This document shows, piece by piece, positions 20,697-33,033 of a stretch of DNA of 64,000 bases; position 1 is the first letter of the stretch; every line of letters begins with the position of its first letter. Both the position numbers and the translations under genes were made by a program. Below the pieces are notes generated by a model. That model saw only the letters and a list, made by a program, of their open reading frames with translations, searched no databases and had not been told where the DNA came from. Origin of the DNA: Limonium bicolor (lineage: Eukaryota; Streptophyta; Magnoliopsida; Caryophyllales; Plumbaginaceae); NCBI GenBank assembly GCA_023374045.1, contig CM041777.1:485995594-486059593 (forward strand), in the 5' to 3' direction.

Positions 20697-20935
20697 AAAA
20701 CGGATTGATTCTGTCCACGACTGTGTCCGCATGAAGACAGCAGCTGTGTCCGCATGAAGAGGCGCGACCGAGCGAACAGGGGGCGGATACAATGAACTTA
20801 GGCGGACCAGCGCATGAGACATACATGTCCGCATAGAATTGGGCGGACATCAGCGGACAAGTGAGGACAGCATCGCGAGAATATGATACGTCCGCATAAT
20901 AACAGGCGGACACACAGCGGACGCATGAAATTCCC
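20697..20935 (+). repeat. GTCCGC/GCGGAC word cluster, right Athila LTR
   Basis: At least ten GTCCGC or GCGGAC words, and diverged forms, are scattered over about 240 bp. The cluster ends roughly 250 bp upstream of the TATA box. Word order and number differ somewhat from the left LTR cluster, while the flanking LTR sequence matches closely. Confidence 0.75.
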
Positions 20936-21188
20936 AGATCCACGCGACAGTTTACCTTCTTCCTTTGCGGCGCCGCAGTCGAACTGCTCCTTCATTAATA
21001 CCAGACGGCGCCTACCTTAATTCACTCACGTGTGACGCCGGCTCTGTCTGCAATCAATTGCTGCTGCCCGACCATGATTTAAATCTTACTACATTTTCAC
21101 GGATCTGCTTACCAACTCCACCGCCATCTTGACTCACCAACTGCGCCGTCCCTGACTTCTCCGTTGTCTGCTTCTCATTTCCTCAGCC

Positions 21189-21196
21189 TATATAAA
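21189..21196 (+). promoter_or_regulatory. TATA box of the right Athila LTR
   Basis: CCTATATAAACCC, identical to the left LTR. It would drive transcription rightwards, away from the Athila core. Confidence 0.65.
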
Positions 21197-22264
21197 CCCA
21201 CACTCTGATTGCTAAAAAATCATCGATCGACCCAATCATCTGCCATACTCCCTCTCCCACGATCGTGCTCCATTCACTTCATTCCCTCTATCAGAAATCA
21301 TCACCCATCCACTCCATTAAATTCCCACGTAAACACATACATCCCACTTTTCATTTTATTTTCCTGTTACACACCAGCTTTACAGGAATAAAGTTAGCAG
21401 TCGGGGCAACGCAAGACGAAGTTGAAGCAAGGAACCGGAGTGAACTTCTAAACTGGAGTTACCTCTTACCCTTACTTTAATTTATTTAATGCATTCCTTC
21501 TCTGTTATCGTTGTTTTGTGTAACGATGAGCGAGTAAGTATTTTAGCTTCCCGGTTGGGAAGCGAACCTATTTCTTGAATTCTGTTATGTGATTCTTCAG
21601 ATAAATTTTGTTAACTGCAACAGTTCAAATCCTGTCCTTCAAGTTTCATTATTTGGCCAGTAATTAGAACAACCCTTGTAGTTATCTTATTAAAATGCGA
21701 GAGCTGAGATAGATAACGAGATGAAGGAAGTTGAACCTAATTAACAGCTAGAAGCGTGATCCGGCCTATAGGTTAATTACACTCCAATAGAAACTGCTCT
21801 TTATGCAATTAATTGTGTCCGGTCTAGAGCATTAGTCTGCTGCTAGATCTTACAATTGGTTAGGATTCATTACACTTAGTCGTTAATGAATTAATTAAAG
21901 TTTCTAGTTATTGCAGTAAAATTGAAGGAAGAATTTAGTAACAGATATAAAAGGAATAGGTAAGCAAACAACCCGGGGTGCGCTTTTCTATTTATCACAT
22001 TCACCACTCTTTAAATCCCTCTTTGTTTATTTACCTTTTAAATTGTTCTATTTCTCCTTGCAGTTTAGTTTCTTTTTAATCAATCATTCAGAACCAAAAA
22101 AGTGATATTTCTTGTTTTCTTTAGTTTAACTTAATTCCCCAGTTAATCAATATTTGTCAATTAATTATACGAGGTCCCTGAGATCGACAACCCCATTTAA
22201 TCACTATACCCGCAAAACGATAGGTACACTGCCTATGTGGTAGAAGTAGTCACATATTTCTCCA

Positions 22265-24098
22265 ATACCGAACTAAGTTGATCCGTAAGTCTCACAGGTC
22301 AGTTTAAGTCGAGTTGACTTGGTAATACAATGCAAAATTAAACTGAGCTTCAGCTTAAATTAAACCAAACGGATCCTTAGCAGCATGAGTCCAACATCCA
22401 AATCGCTGCAAGCCAACGAACTGACAGATCTGAAGCAACACAAAGTCTATACTATGGTTTCCAGTTCTTCAGAGATAATTAGCAAATCTAAGAAAAGGAC
22501 CGAAATGTGTTGAGCGCAACTGAATCGGACGGGGTCGAAAGCCACGTATGAGCAAGTATTTCAGCAGGAAAAGTGAATCCAGGCAAAACCGATAATTATC
22601 AAAATCGAACAGAAAACCCATCAAGTTCAAGCTCATAATATTCAGGTTAAAGCTAGTAATAGTCTCCATGAGCTAAGCCAAAACTGAAACATTGAATGCG
22701 GACTTCAGGAGAAGACGGAGGCGATTCTTACCTAGCTTACCTTTCTCGGTTTATTATTAAAGAAGGAAAATCGAGTTCTGGGACAAACGCAGGGTGCAAG
22801 GGGCGGTGACGATGGTAGTAATTCTTCGAAGGCCGGGGTGAAGCTCACCACCGGGATAACGCGACAGGGAGCGCTTCTCTCCTTCTCCTTCTCAACTGTG
22901 ACTTCCTTAGTTCGAGAGGACTGGGTTCGTGAAGGTCGACGCGGTCGCTAACAGAATGTCGATGGAGGTCAGAGTGGAGGTGGAAAATTGGGAGTGAGGA
23001 GGACAAAGAATGCGCAAAAGACAGTGTTTCTAATTCGTCAGCAAAGTTGCAAAATTATTGCTGGTGGTGATAATTGATGTTGAAGAGGAGGAAAGACGTT
23101 GGGGATGGATGACAGTTAGTGGGGTGGAATTTCTCCGATGGTGGTGGTTGCAGAGATCAACCGAGAGAAGGATTCTGGGTTTGAATTTCTTCAAGTTCAA
23201 GTTGTAGTGATGGAGAAAACGTGGGAGATGATGAAGATGACAGGAATGAGTTGAAGATGCTTTGATTTCAGACATGGAGATTGGCATATTTCAGAGAGAG
23301 GAGAGGAAGAACGAAGGCTTGGAGATGGGACTTTTGCTTTCTCATGTTCTGCAATCTCGACGTATCTGTCGAAGACCACCGTGAAAATGTCGATAAGAAA
23401 AGGGTCACCCAACTCGGCGGCCACTGTAGGGTTTTTGTGTTTGTTCTTCTTTTATAATAGAAACTGGGCTCTATAAGAGGAGAGTCCGCAGATTTTTTTT
23501 AATGGGATGTCTTAAACAAAAGTGGGCTTCATTTGGATGTGGGTTAAAAAGAAGAAAATGGGCTTGAGTTTGGGCTGCTGAGTTTGACTAAATACTGGAC
23601 TAAAACCAAGCTTGGTCCACTGAAAAATGAGAAAGGAAAAGGACCACCACAATAGAACTTCATACAAAATTGAGGGAGAGAAAATAAAGGCTATACTCGA
23701 CATGAGTAAAATCATCAGAAACATATATGCAGAGTAAGACTAAAAGGGTAGTCAATAAAAATAAAATGTTTTACTTACAAAATAACAACATAAAAAAAGA
23801 TAATAATATAAGTTAAAAAAAAGTAAATGAAATACCCACGACTAAGGAAATAAACATGAAAATAACCAAATAGATAAATAAATAAAAGGGTAAGTCTACA
23901 ACAAATTATTGTTTGAAAATTACCGGAAAACTGGGTTTTTTTAAAATGCTTGAAGATTGGTTTAAAATTCTGTCGTAAAACGATGGTTTCATTTTAAATG
24001 CACGCTAATTACGTTTTGAAAAAGAAAGGCGGCGACCCCTCTTATTTCATTTCTTGTTTCGGAATTTGCTTTATGGGGTGAGAATTTTGGTGTCTACA
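22265..24098 (+). mobile_element. Probable Tat/Ogre-type LTR fragment
   Basis: No coding sequence is recognised. The right end reads GGCGGCGACCCC (about 24029-24040) and finishes TTTGGTGTCTACA at 24098. A GGCGAC-type phrase followed by a GGTGTCTACA terminus is a wording I associate with Tat/Ogre LTR ends. The left end is cut by the Athila right LTR, with no clean TG terminus. The next base begins B-family LTR sequence, so the piece was either inserted into the B 5' LTR or joined to it by deletion. Short ORFs here (for example 23030-23287) lack any family signature. Confidence 0.45.
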
Positions 24099-24459
24099 CT
24101 GTGGACCGCCCCTAGGGACCGCCCCTGTGGGGAGGTCCAGACGAATTCTGCAGGAAAATAGCTTCTGGTTGGGACCGCCCCAAGTGCAGAGAAAAGAAAA
24201 AAATTGTTTTTGGCTTCTAATGATGGGGGATTGAATGGTAATGGTTTTAGATGATGTTTAGGCCTTGTTTGGTGACATGTAAAGGTCTTAAGAGGTGTAA
24301 ACAAGTGTTACGAATTCCTTGTTAGAATTGAGAAAGTAGTTAAGGAGGTTTTAGTGGATGTTTTAAGGTGAGTTTAAGTGCCTAAATGGTATTAGGACAT
24401 ATGGGGGAACTTGTGGTGAAGTTTGGGCTGAATTTAACACTTAGAAGTAAGTTTTTGGA

Positions 24460-24768
24460 GCCGACCTACCTTAGGACCGACCTTGGCAAGGTCGGTCGGG
24501 CTCAAAATACACACGCAGGGAACTCTCTAGAATGGGCCGACCATGGACAAGGTCGGTCGGTCTGAAAAACAAAGGGCAAAAATGTTTCTGGAATGGACCG
24601 ACCTTGTGGACCGAACTTGCAAGGTCGGTCGAGGTAGAATTTTTTGACGGTAATGTCTTCTGGACTAGACCGACCTTGGGACCGGGCTTAGCAAGGTCGG
24701 TCGTAGTGTACATTTTAAAACCCGAATGTCACTAGAATGGACCGACCTTAGGTAAGGTCGGTCGTCCC
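24460..24768 (+). repeat. Palindromic word array, five units (B 5' LTR)
   Basis: Units start at 24460, 24536, 24596, 24668 and 24740. The word is GACCTT/AAGGTCGGTC. The 72-bp spacing holds for the last three. The second unit is shortened (spacing 76 then 60). An A-rich run follows at about 24776-24790. Confidence 0.85.
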
Positions 24769-25639
24769 TTAAGATAAAAGAAAAAAAAAAGCTCTAATAA
24801 TGTTAAGTGGTATTGATGGTACCCCATTAAGAGGGCAATGATTATTAGGAACATAAAGACCTAAGGAATTAAGTTAAGTATAAACTTAAACGTTTAAGGT
24901 TATGTTATAAGAACTTAAGTAGTATTAGATGGGGAATATTAATGGCTAAGTAAGCTAAGTAAGTTGGTTAAGATTAAGTAATTAATAACCTAAAACTGCA
25001 TGAATGTTTTAGGACTTGAGAGTTTGGACTCCGGAGGAGAGTAAGCAACCGAACGATCAACGGTGAACAGTACAGTCTTCTTGTGACCTGCTTGCTAACG
25101 AGGTGTCCCTCGGCTTGTGTGCTATTTGTTTTTGTGTGCTCACTAAACAAGATAAAGCATGCAACCGGAACATTATGTTTATTGTATTGTTGTGTGAAGT
25201 TTGAAAACTAACACAACTTACCGTGAGAATCTACTAACTAACGTTTAGTAAGGAATCGTGTGAGACTAAGGAACACTCCCTAATATTAGTTTGTTAAAAA
25301 CCGAAAGAGGTTAAACCAACAAACATTGTCTTGAGACTTCTACTAACTGGTACTTGGGGGGAGTGAGGAACCCGGGACTGACTCCGGTCATGCATGCTAA
25401 GGAAAAGGGGGTCGGTATCTAAAGTAGATCCGACTTCCGCTTAAGGACTTGTCTTCATACTTGTTGCCTAGGTTCGGTTGCTGGCTCAGCTACATTGGAC
25501 ATCCAGTCCAAGGTAGGAGGTATTAAGATGGTGCGGTAGGATCACCTAAATCCTAAATTATAAGATAAGTTGTTTATTCAACCAACGGAGTTAATAGCTC
25601 ATTGGCTAGGGTTGTATTTGACCCGACAAAAATAAACTT

Positions 25640-25820
25640 TGAGATAAGATGCAATCATTTCTATTTAAAGAGTCGTTTATATTCTAAGATTAAGATAAGG
25701 TTTGAGATAAGGTGCAACCATTTTTATTTAAAGGATGGTTTGTATTCTAAGACTGGGATAAGCTACATCCATTTCTATTTAAAGAATGGTTTGTTTTCTA
25801 AGGCTAAGATAAGGACTAAG
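25640..25820 (+). repeat. Diverged hairpin minisatellite, about three copies (B 5' LTR)
   Basis: Units of about 55-60 bp contain CATTT..TATTTAAAG..TGGTTTGT and AAGATTAAGATAAG-type linkers. Each has CCAT and ATGG-type arms around a TTTAAA centre. The same three units occur at about 50790-50945 in the 3' LTR, and a larger set in the solo LTR at 33034-33452. Confidence 0.7.
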
Positions 25821-26409
25821 ATTGAAGTAAGATGAGGTTGGACTGAAGTTAAGAGGAAACATAACTTGAGGAGTTAAATAATTGACTCACTAATTAAGGG
25901 AACGCATTTAAGTCGTTCATTGTGTTTGAACTTTGATTGTTCATATTTGGCTTGTTGTTTATTGCACTTTCTATTATGTTGTGCATCTAATCAACCTCCA
26001 TGCTATCGACAATTAGTCGTCGTAGACACGTTAGCTTGGGGGCCATGAGAGGATCGTACCAGCATTATTGCTGACCCTCTTTGGGGGCTGTTTTTACTAC
26101 ATAGGCGAACATCAGCAGGCGGCCGTCACGAGAGTAAGATGGGGTAGACGTGTTACGGGCTAAGTATGGCCTACGAGTTGTGCATGTACACTCGTATGGC
26201 ATTTTGAGTTAGTAAGATGTATAGGATGTGAGGGGATTGTAAGAAGGATATGTACTTGGTTAAGACTTGTAAGTACTAATGTTTGGTATATTCTGTTAGT
26301 CAGACCGTGGCAAGGTCCTAGTATGTATTTGAATCCGCTGTAGTATTTGTATATATGGTGATAAGTTTGCCGTAACCACGATTGGATCGAGATGGGGTGT
26401 TACGAAAAG

Positions 26410-26421
26410 TGGTATCAGAGC
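26410..26421 (+). promoter_or_regulatory. Primer binding site of element B
   Basis: TGGTATCAGAGC, complementary to the 3' end of initiator tRNA-Met, the usual primer for this class. It lies five bases (AAAAG) after the LTR end. Confidence 0.9.
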
Positions 26422-28862
26422 GTAGTTACGCTCTGATGACAGGAATTACCGAACTTAGGAGAATACAGAGGTTGAGTTTGAATTAAGCGTTAAGGGTTGA
26501 GAGATAGTGCGAGAGGTGCGTTAGCTAGGACTTCCCGGTGTTTACCGGATATCCATAGTACCTAGACCCGCCCTCCACATCCCTAACTTTGAATACGTGG
26601 AACAAACGCCAGAGAGAAGAAATCCATCTCTTACTCGGGAAAAACCCGATCTTGCAGTTAGTTAACAGTAAGCAATACGAGAAACATCTTGTTGAACAAC
26701 AGTTTATGAGAACTTGAACGTTTTAATTGGAGCGTAAAAGTGAAACAGGCGCTGCCAACGGAATTCTACCAATAAGAGAACGGTAATTACCGGCAACATG
26801 GGTCGACATGCTACGCAGTCGAAATAACCCGCCATACCAATGGTAAGAAAAGCACTACTAGTGCAATGGATAAGGAAAAAAATAAGCGACATGAGTATCG
26901 GACAGTGGTCCGAATGAGCATAACAGTGGGATGATACAAAGCATGAGGGTTAAGATTATTGGAAAGTCCAGTTAGAAATGGGAACTCCAAACCCCATACA
27001 ATGAGAAAGGTTACAAAACCTGGCCGACATAGCGCAAGCGACAATAAAGACACATACAACTGTATACCGGAATAGGACTACGATGTAGTGCCTAACGGAG
27101 GATCATTACTTAGTAACCGCGACAAAATGTGTGGAAACGGGAGCGAGAGACAAGACATGAGTAAATAACAAGGTGTTCCCTAAGAAAGGGGAGCGCCCTG
27201 AGGAGTGACGGTACTGTCAATCGAACAGGAAACTACCGGATGGCTAGTTATCCAAAATAAGAGAACAACCAAGGAGTCTTGAGGACTAGCAATTACATGG
27301 AGATTAGGTGGAAGTACCACTACAGACGCACACAGTACCAGAAGCTCATCTTGCATGGCACACTTGCCATAGCAAGTGCTACCACGGTTAAGCTACACGG
27401 AAAGCCATCATGGCGAGATAACAAAACGCTACAGTTGTAGTACACACTAATACCGGATTGTAAATCAATAAGAACGGGAGAATGAGACCTTGGAAGGGCC
27501 TGATGGCCTGACAATGATGAGATGAGTGGATACACCAGTCAACAGGGAGCCGAACTTGGACAAAATACTAAACGATATAAATATTAGCAACGGTACAACC
27601 TACTACAACAACAACCGACAGTGCGGTAAGACCATCAATCCCAAACCCCGAGAGGAAAACATAAGAGATCGCTCAGTAATGCGAGCAAAACACTACGTAA
27701 GTGATAACGTACAAGGAATGCATTACAGAATACAATGGAGACTGTCGACATAAAAACTTTCAACAATAATGGGATAAGACTCCCAGATTGATCACTAAGA
27801 ATACCAGTAATAAGCATTGTTCAATGAAGAAGTTGGAAAACCCAGAAAACAAGGATAAAAGAAATGAACGTAAGCTATAACCTACTAAGGATTAAAGACG
27901 TACAACCCTGGAAAAGGAAAGCTCAGAGGACTACCCCCATAGAGCGGGCATATTCGAGCCAAACAAACTGATGAATGATAGTTAATACTATTTGTCTAAC
28001 TCATTAACACCCAAGTATAATTGATCATCAACGGGTGGCGTGGTCAACGGAAGTTGAACGAAGCGTTGAGATGGAAGCACATGATGGCCTGGATAAATAT
28101 TGAATTTAGACACCGTAAGGCAGACGCCTAATATGAACCTAACCTTGATTGCCAAAAGACATAAGTCTAGTAAAATGACAGTAATTTCGAGGACACTAAG
28201 TAGCCTCAGATCACCTGAATAAACTTCCATAGCAGGAAGCAGGATGCAGCAACTTACCATGAAACCCGGTACTACATTTAATATGTAACCTAACGGTGGA
28301 TAGTGTTCAAAGGACCAGAAGCTTAAAAGGATAACCTACAGATGAGTAAGAGTACAAGTAATGAACTGAGGCATTAAACACTAAGAGCCTACGAGCCAAG
28401 GATGTTAACCACATCAGAGCCTGAGGCGTAGTAAGTTGTAAGAGAGCTTATTTAAGCCATGAAGGAACTACAATTCGTAGATATGAACGGATACCAAAAC
28501 CTATAACTTAGATTGTGGAAAATATTGCCAGGAAAAGGCACCAATGAGAATAATGAGATAGTACATTGGCAGGGGCGGAGAACGAACCATGCCTTTTAGG
28601 GTAGGGATACCTCTCCTTGTTGTGAGGCCATGAGTGGGAATAAAACCCTCAAAAAGGGCTTTCACTTATTAGAGATGTGATACACTTTTGTTAGAAAATG
28701 AAAACTGTAAACCTTGAGATTACCTTAGAACATACCAGATACACTTGAGTAATAAGGAAGGCTGCAGAGACGGACCTCATATCCAACACCCAGGATTTAA
28801 GAATCAGTAATCGTCAGAGATAAACATGGTGAATGCACAGAATGGCATGTCAAGTGACCAAC
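26422..28862 (+). other. Element B interior, left part (decayed)
   Basis: This should hold the leader, gag and protease. No ORF with gag or protease motifs survives. Stops occur in every frame and the longest frames are short and featureless. The sequence is A-rich on the + strand, like gypsy coding strands, which fits a decayed gag region. It ends at the insertion site of element C (CCAAC, 28858-28862). Confidence 0.6.
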
Positions 28863-29644
28863 TGAAATACCCCAAAGATACGAAAGTTTTTACGAGGAGA
28901 TTTTACTAGGCATTAACGGCTTAGTAAAAGGTTAATCGTTCCTTAGAATTTTTTTTACCTTAGTATAACCTTGACTTTTACTATGCATTAACGGTCTAGT
29001 AAATAGATATTCACTCCTTAGAATTATATCCTTCACAAAAGCTCAAGTTTTGGCCAAAGAACTTTCCTCAGTAAAAATCCGGTTTTTACCTCAGTCATTT
29101 TTGACACTAAAAAGAGGTATTAACTTATTAACCCCTTAAAGTACTCTTTAAGGTGAATTAAGCTAGATTGTCTTATATTATTTAAGGCTATTAGAAGTCC
29201 TAAATATTAGCCATGAGATGGTAGGAGTATAGAAGGTGAAATCTCTTGGCAAGGTAACTTGGAAATTTACCGAAGAAAGTTACCTAGGAAAGGTTGTTTT
29301 ATATGATTCCAATTTGTAGTTTTTACCCATTATCACTTCATGGTAATTACCTACATTAGTTACCACATCAATCTATGAAATACCCCAAACCTAAGTATGC
29401 TAAGTGAACATCAAATTATGATGTAGTAAGGCTAGAATATGCCTTAGAAAGATTGGTAGACAATTTAAACCAAGGAAAACACAAGAAAGTGCCTTAAGGG
29501 CAACCAGGGCAAAAACGTGCTCTAAGCTTGGAGTGACTTTAATTAGCACCCAAATACCATTATAAGACTTTAGTAATATGCTAATGGACATTTTAAATCA
29601 ATTAGCAAAGAAAACCAAGCTTGAAAACAAGTTAAAACACAAAA

Positions 29645-29670
29645 TGTGCTTTAAGAAGTCTTAAAGCACA
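29645..29670 (+). promoter_or_regulatory. Conserved U3 hairpin, B solo LTR
   Basis: TGTGCTTTAAG, loop AAGT, CTTAAAGCACA. Perfect stem, 269 bp from the LTR start, identical to the A2 hairpin although the surrounding LTR is of another family. Confidence 0.7.
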
Positions 29671-32093
29671 TTTTTGAGAAATTGTCTTAGAATTGAGTTT
29701 TGAGTGGCTAAATGTCCATCATTACTCTTTAATCAACATGTGTACTAATTAGTATCACATTAGGAAGTCTAAATCAATGGAAATCAAAAATTTCAGAAAT
29801 ATGTGCACTGATTAGTGAATAGTGCCAAATAGTGACTAGTTTAAGTTTTAATCAACTTAATTCAATTAGTTGGTCAACAAAGACCAAAAGTATCTTATTA
29901 TTAAAGGGGGGAACGTTTTTTTGAGGTGGTGACTCACCACATGTGCTAGTAAGTAAGGAAAGAGGTGGGAAAGTGAGTAAATTCACTATTTGCTTTTAAA
30001 TGACAAATATCTTCTTATACCTTCTCTCTCTCCTCTCTTCTTCATTTCCCACCTTCACCATCGGTTTTACTACCTATTCCCTTCTCCAAAACCGTGAGAG
30101 CTCCATCCATGGTGCCTCCACCTTCAATTGCTCACCAAATGTTCATCTTTGCTCCAAATCGAAAAGTAAGCATAGATTTCTCTTAGTTAGATCAAGGCCT
30201 TCATTCCTATCTTTTCAAATCCTTCAAAGCTCAAGTTTGGTGCCATGAGAAAACTCCATTGATGGAGGAAAATCAAGTTTGAAGAGCTCATTAGCTTCTC
30301 CATTCTCTTAAGGTAAAGAAAATGTAAGAAAAACCATGTTTCCATCATCTCTTGTACATGGCCGAAAATTTCTACTCATGGGGCCTTGTTTTTATGCCTT
30401 GTTCTAGCTTGATTTATTCACCAAGGACTAGTGGAGGTCCTATTTCATTCAATGCCAAAGTCTACCTTGAGACTTCAAAGGTAATCATCCACTTTTATGC
30501 CTTAGAACACATTTCTAACCTAGGTTTTTATTCCTTGAGGTTAGTGCATTGTTTAGTACTCATATGAGTCCTTGAATATTGATTAGAACATTGGCAAGGG
30601 GAATTTAAGTGGTGGCCGAGATCTATGCAAGAAGAAGGTCTAAGGAGGAGATTAAGATAAGCTTGAGAAAACAAGGTAAAATGCTTACCTAATGGTGGTT
30701 TAAGATTAAGGAATGAGTTTTAGATAAGTACCAATGTAGCTTAGAGCTTACATTGTGTAATGGGATATATAACCTAAGAAAAAGAATTTAAACAAGATTA
30801 TGAACTTGTGACTAAGGAGCTAATGAGAATGAGTTAGTAATATAAGTTTAAGGTGGATTTTAAGAGCATTATAATTACTATGAGATTGATGGGTGTATTC
30901 GCAGGTTGAAAGCTTTTATATGTGGGAAATTCAGTGTTTAAGTTTAAGTCATTTAAGGGCCTAAGAGCCATGTCATTTAAGAGCCTTAGTGCTATGCAAT
31001 TTAAGATTTTTGCAATATATTGAGTTGTTGTGAATGAGTTGGTTTGGGTGATGAGATATGATGAGAAGAACTTGATGTGTGTGAGATGGTTGAATGAGGA
31101 AAAATAATGCATTTGGGCATGATAAGATACTAGGGAAGCTATGGCGAAATTTGAGTAGAAAACAAAGTGTTTAAGTGGTAGTGGTGAGTTAATATGCCCT
31201 AGGGTTCACTAGTGATCATTAAATGGAATTTGAGTGGAAATGAGTTAACTAAGGAGTTCTTGAGGATTAGAATGACCTAGGATGGTTTATGAGCAATTAG
31301 AGTTTAGATGAGTGTACTAAACACACCAAAATCATGATATGAGGAATGTAAGACTTGTGCATAAGTTTTAAGGAAAGGTGTATAATGCCTTAAGGAGATT
31401 TAGGTATGAACTAGAGAGTAAGACAATGAGAGTTTTGAGAACCTTGTGTAAGTGTGATGATGTTAGTGGTGGACTAGTAAGGTTTAGTTGAATGTTAATG
31501 TGTGGACTTGTGTGATGGAAGTGAAAAAGGTAGGAGGATGTTGTAAGTCATCAAGGAAAATGACTAGGAATGTAAAAGAGCGTATGATCGTGAGAATGGT
31601 GAGTAAGTGAGTAAAAGGAGGTGGAAATGTCCAAGGAGGTTGTAGTATAGTTAAGGTAAAGAAGAACAAGGTTAAGGTGCTAAGAGGATGACAAGAAATG
31701 TTTAGGTATGCCCAAGAGTTTAGGAATGATGAGTAACAAATGGAAAAGAGAGGAATTTGTGCATGGTTATGCAAGATGACTTGAGGAAGTTTTGGTAAAT
31801 GAACTGAAGATGGAAAATAATGTTTATGAAGTGCCCAAACTGTTAAGGAGGGAACACTTGGGTTGGTTGAAGTTTTGGTAAAGATACAAGTTGGTAATGT
31901 AAGGAATTATTTGATAAGTGTTAGGAGTGTTTGTAAGAATTGAGCAAATGTTTGAGAAGATCTTTGGAAGTTGTTTTAATGAGTTTGGTGGAGGTTATAA
32001 GGTGTGTTGGATGTGCCAAATGATGTTAGAACACATTAGGAGGCTTGAGGAAAAATTTGGAGAAAATTTGACAATGTATGAGAAGTTTCTACA

Positions 32094-32210
32094 GCCGACC
32101 TACCCAGGGGACCGACCCAAGTCTGGGTCGGTCGGGCTGAAACTGTGAAGTTGGATGTTCTCTGCAGCCGACCTACCCAGGGGGTGGGTCGGTCGGTGGG
32201 TCGGTCGGAC
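32094..32210 (+). repeat. Palindromic word array, two units (B solo LTR)
   Basis: Units start GCCGACC at 32094 and 32167 (73 bp apart). The word is ACCCA/TGGGTCGGTC, against ACCTT/AAGGTCGGTC in the other B LTRs. A long A run follows at about 32214-32230. Confidence 0.85.
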
Positions 32211-33033
32211 CATAAAAAAAAAAAAAAAAAGAGAAAGAAACCCTAAGAGAATTTAGTGGTATTAATGGTACCCCATTAAGGGGGCAATGATGATTAGAGG
32301 TATAAAGACCTAAGGGATTAAGTTAAGAATTAACTTAAAAGTTTAAGATTAAGTTTGTAAGATTAAGTTGTAAGACTTAAGAGGTGTTAGGTTGGAGTCA
32401 TTAAGGGTTAAGTAAGTTAAGTAGATAAGTAAGTTGAATTGAGTTAAGTGATTAACAACCTAAAACTGAATGAATGTTTTAGGGCTTGGAAATTGGACTC
32501 CGGAAGAGATTAAGCAACTGAACGGCCAACGGTGAACGGTACAGTTCTCTTGTGACTGCTTGCTAACGAGGTGTCCCTCGGCTTGTGTGCTATTTGTTTT
32601 TGTGTGCTCACTAAACAAGATAAAGCATGCAACCGGAATATATTATATTTATGGTATGGTTGTGTGATGTTTGAAAACTAACACAACATACCGTGAGAAC
32701 TTACTAACCAATGTTTAGTAAGAAATTGAGTGAGACTAAGGAACGCCCCTAATAAGGGACGATATGAACCGAAAGAGGTTAACCAACAAACATGGTCTTG
32801 AGACTATTACTAACTGGAACTTGAGTGAGGAAACCCGGGACCGATCTCCGTCATGCATGCTAAGGAAAAAGGGGGACGGTATCTGAATCAGATCCGCCCT
32901 CCGCTTAAGGACTTGTCTTCGGACTTGTAGCCTAGGGCCGGTTGCCGGCTCAGCTACGCTGGACTCCCGTCCAGGGTAGGTGGCATTAAGATGGTGCGGT
33001 GGGATCACCTAAATCCCAGGTTTGGACTTAGGC

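Larger units (their letters stand above)
11645..22264. mobile_element. Rearranged Athila-type Ty3/gypsy composite with inverted LTR arms
   Basis: A 4.3-kb core (about 14781-19091) carries Athila gag-pol on the - strand. It is bracketed by two arms of about 3.1 kb (11645-14780 and about 19093-22264) that are reverse complements of each other. Each arm, read outward from the core, is a 3' non-coding region, a polypurine tract and an LTR. The left arm is in the correct place for the - strand pol; the right arm is an extra 3' end in the opposite direction, replacing the 5' LTR and the N-terminal part of gag. The flanks TATGA (11640-11644) and ATACC (22265-22269) do not match, so this is not a simple insertion. 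Arm boundaries were judged by eye. Confidence 0.85.
19093..22264 (-). repeat. Right arm of the 3.1-kb inverted repeat
   Basis: Inverted copy of 11645-14780. It is slightly longer, owing to the larger TA tract and a roughly 50-bp segment near 20035-20085 that is absent from the left arm. Confidence 0.9.
20439..22264 (+). mobile_element. Athila LTR, right copy
   Basis: It starts TGATAAGTGC at 20439 and ends TATTTCTCCA at 22264, about 1.83 kb, in + orientation, opposite to the left LTR. TATA box at 21189-21196; word cluster at about 20697-20935. Confidence 0.85.
24099..26404 (+). mobile_element. B element 5' LTR, truncated at its left end
   Basis: It matches 49400-51544 of the 3' LTR in order and is nearly identical by eye. 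It ends GGGGTGTTACG at 26404; the final A of the usual GTTACA has become G. The first 2.3 kb of the LTR, including the U3 hairpin, are missing; the Tat/Ogre-like piece lies there instead. Confidence 0.85.

Noticed and set aside
11645..22264. A DNA transposon with very long terminal inverted repeats
   Set aside because: Each arm contains a clear retrotransposon LTR, polypurine tract and TATA box, and the core encodes Athila gag-pol. There is no transposase and no target duplication.
22469..23724. Several 60-90 codon ORFs that might be a host gene
   Set aside because: No domain, splice pattern or codon periodicity is apparent, and the sequence ends like a Tat/Ogre LTR.
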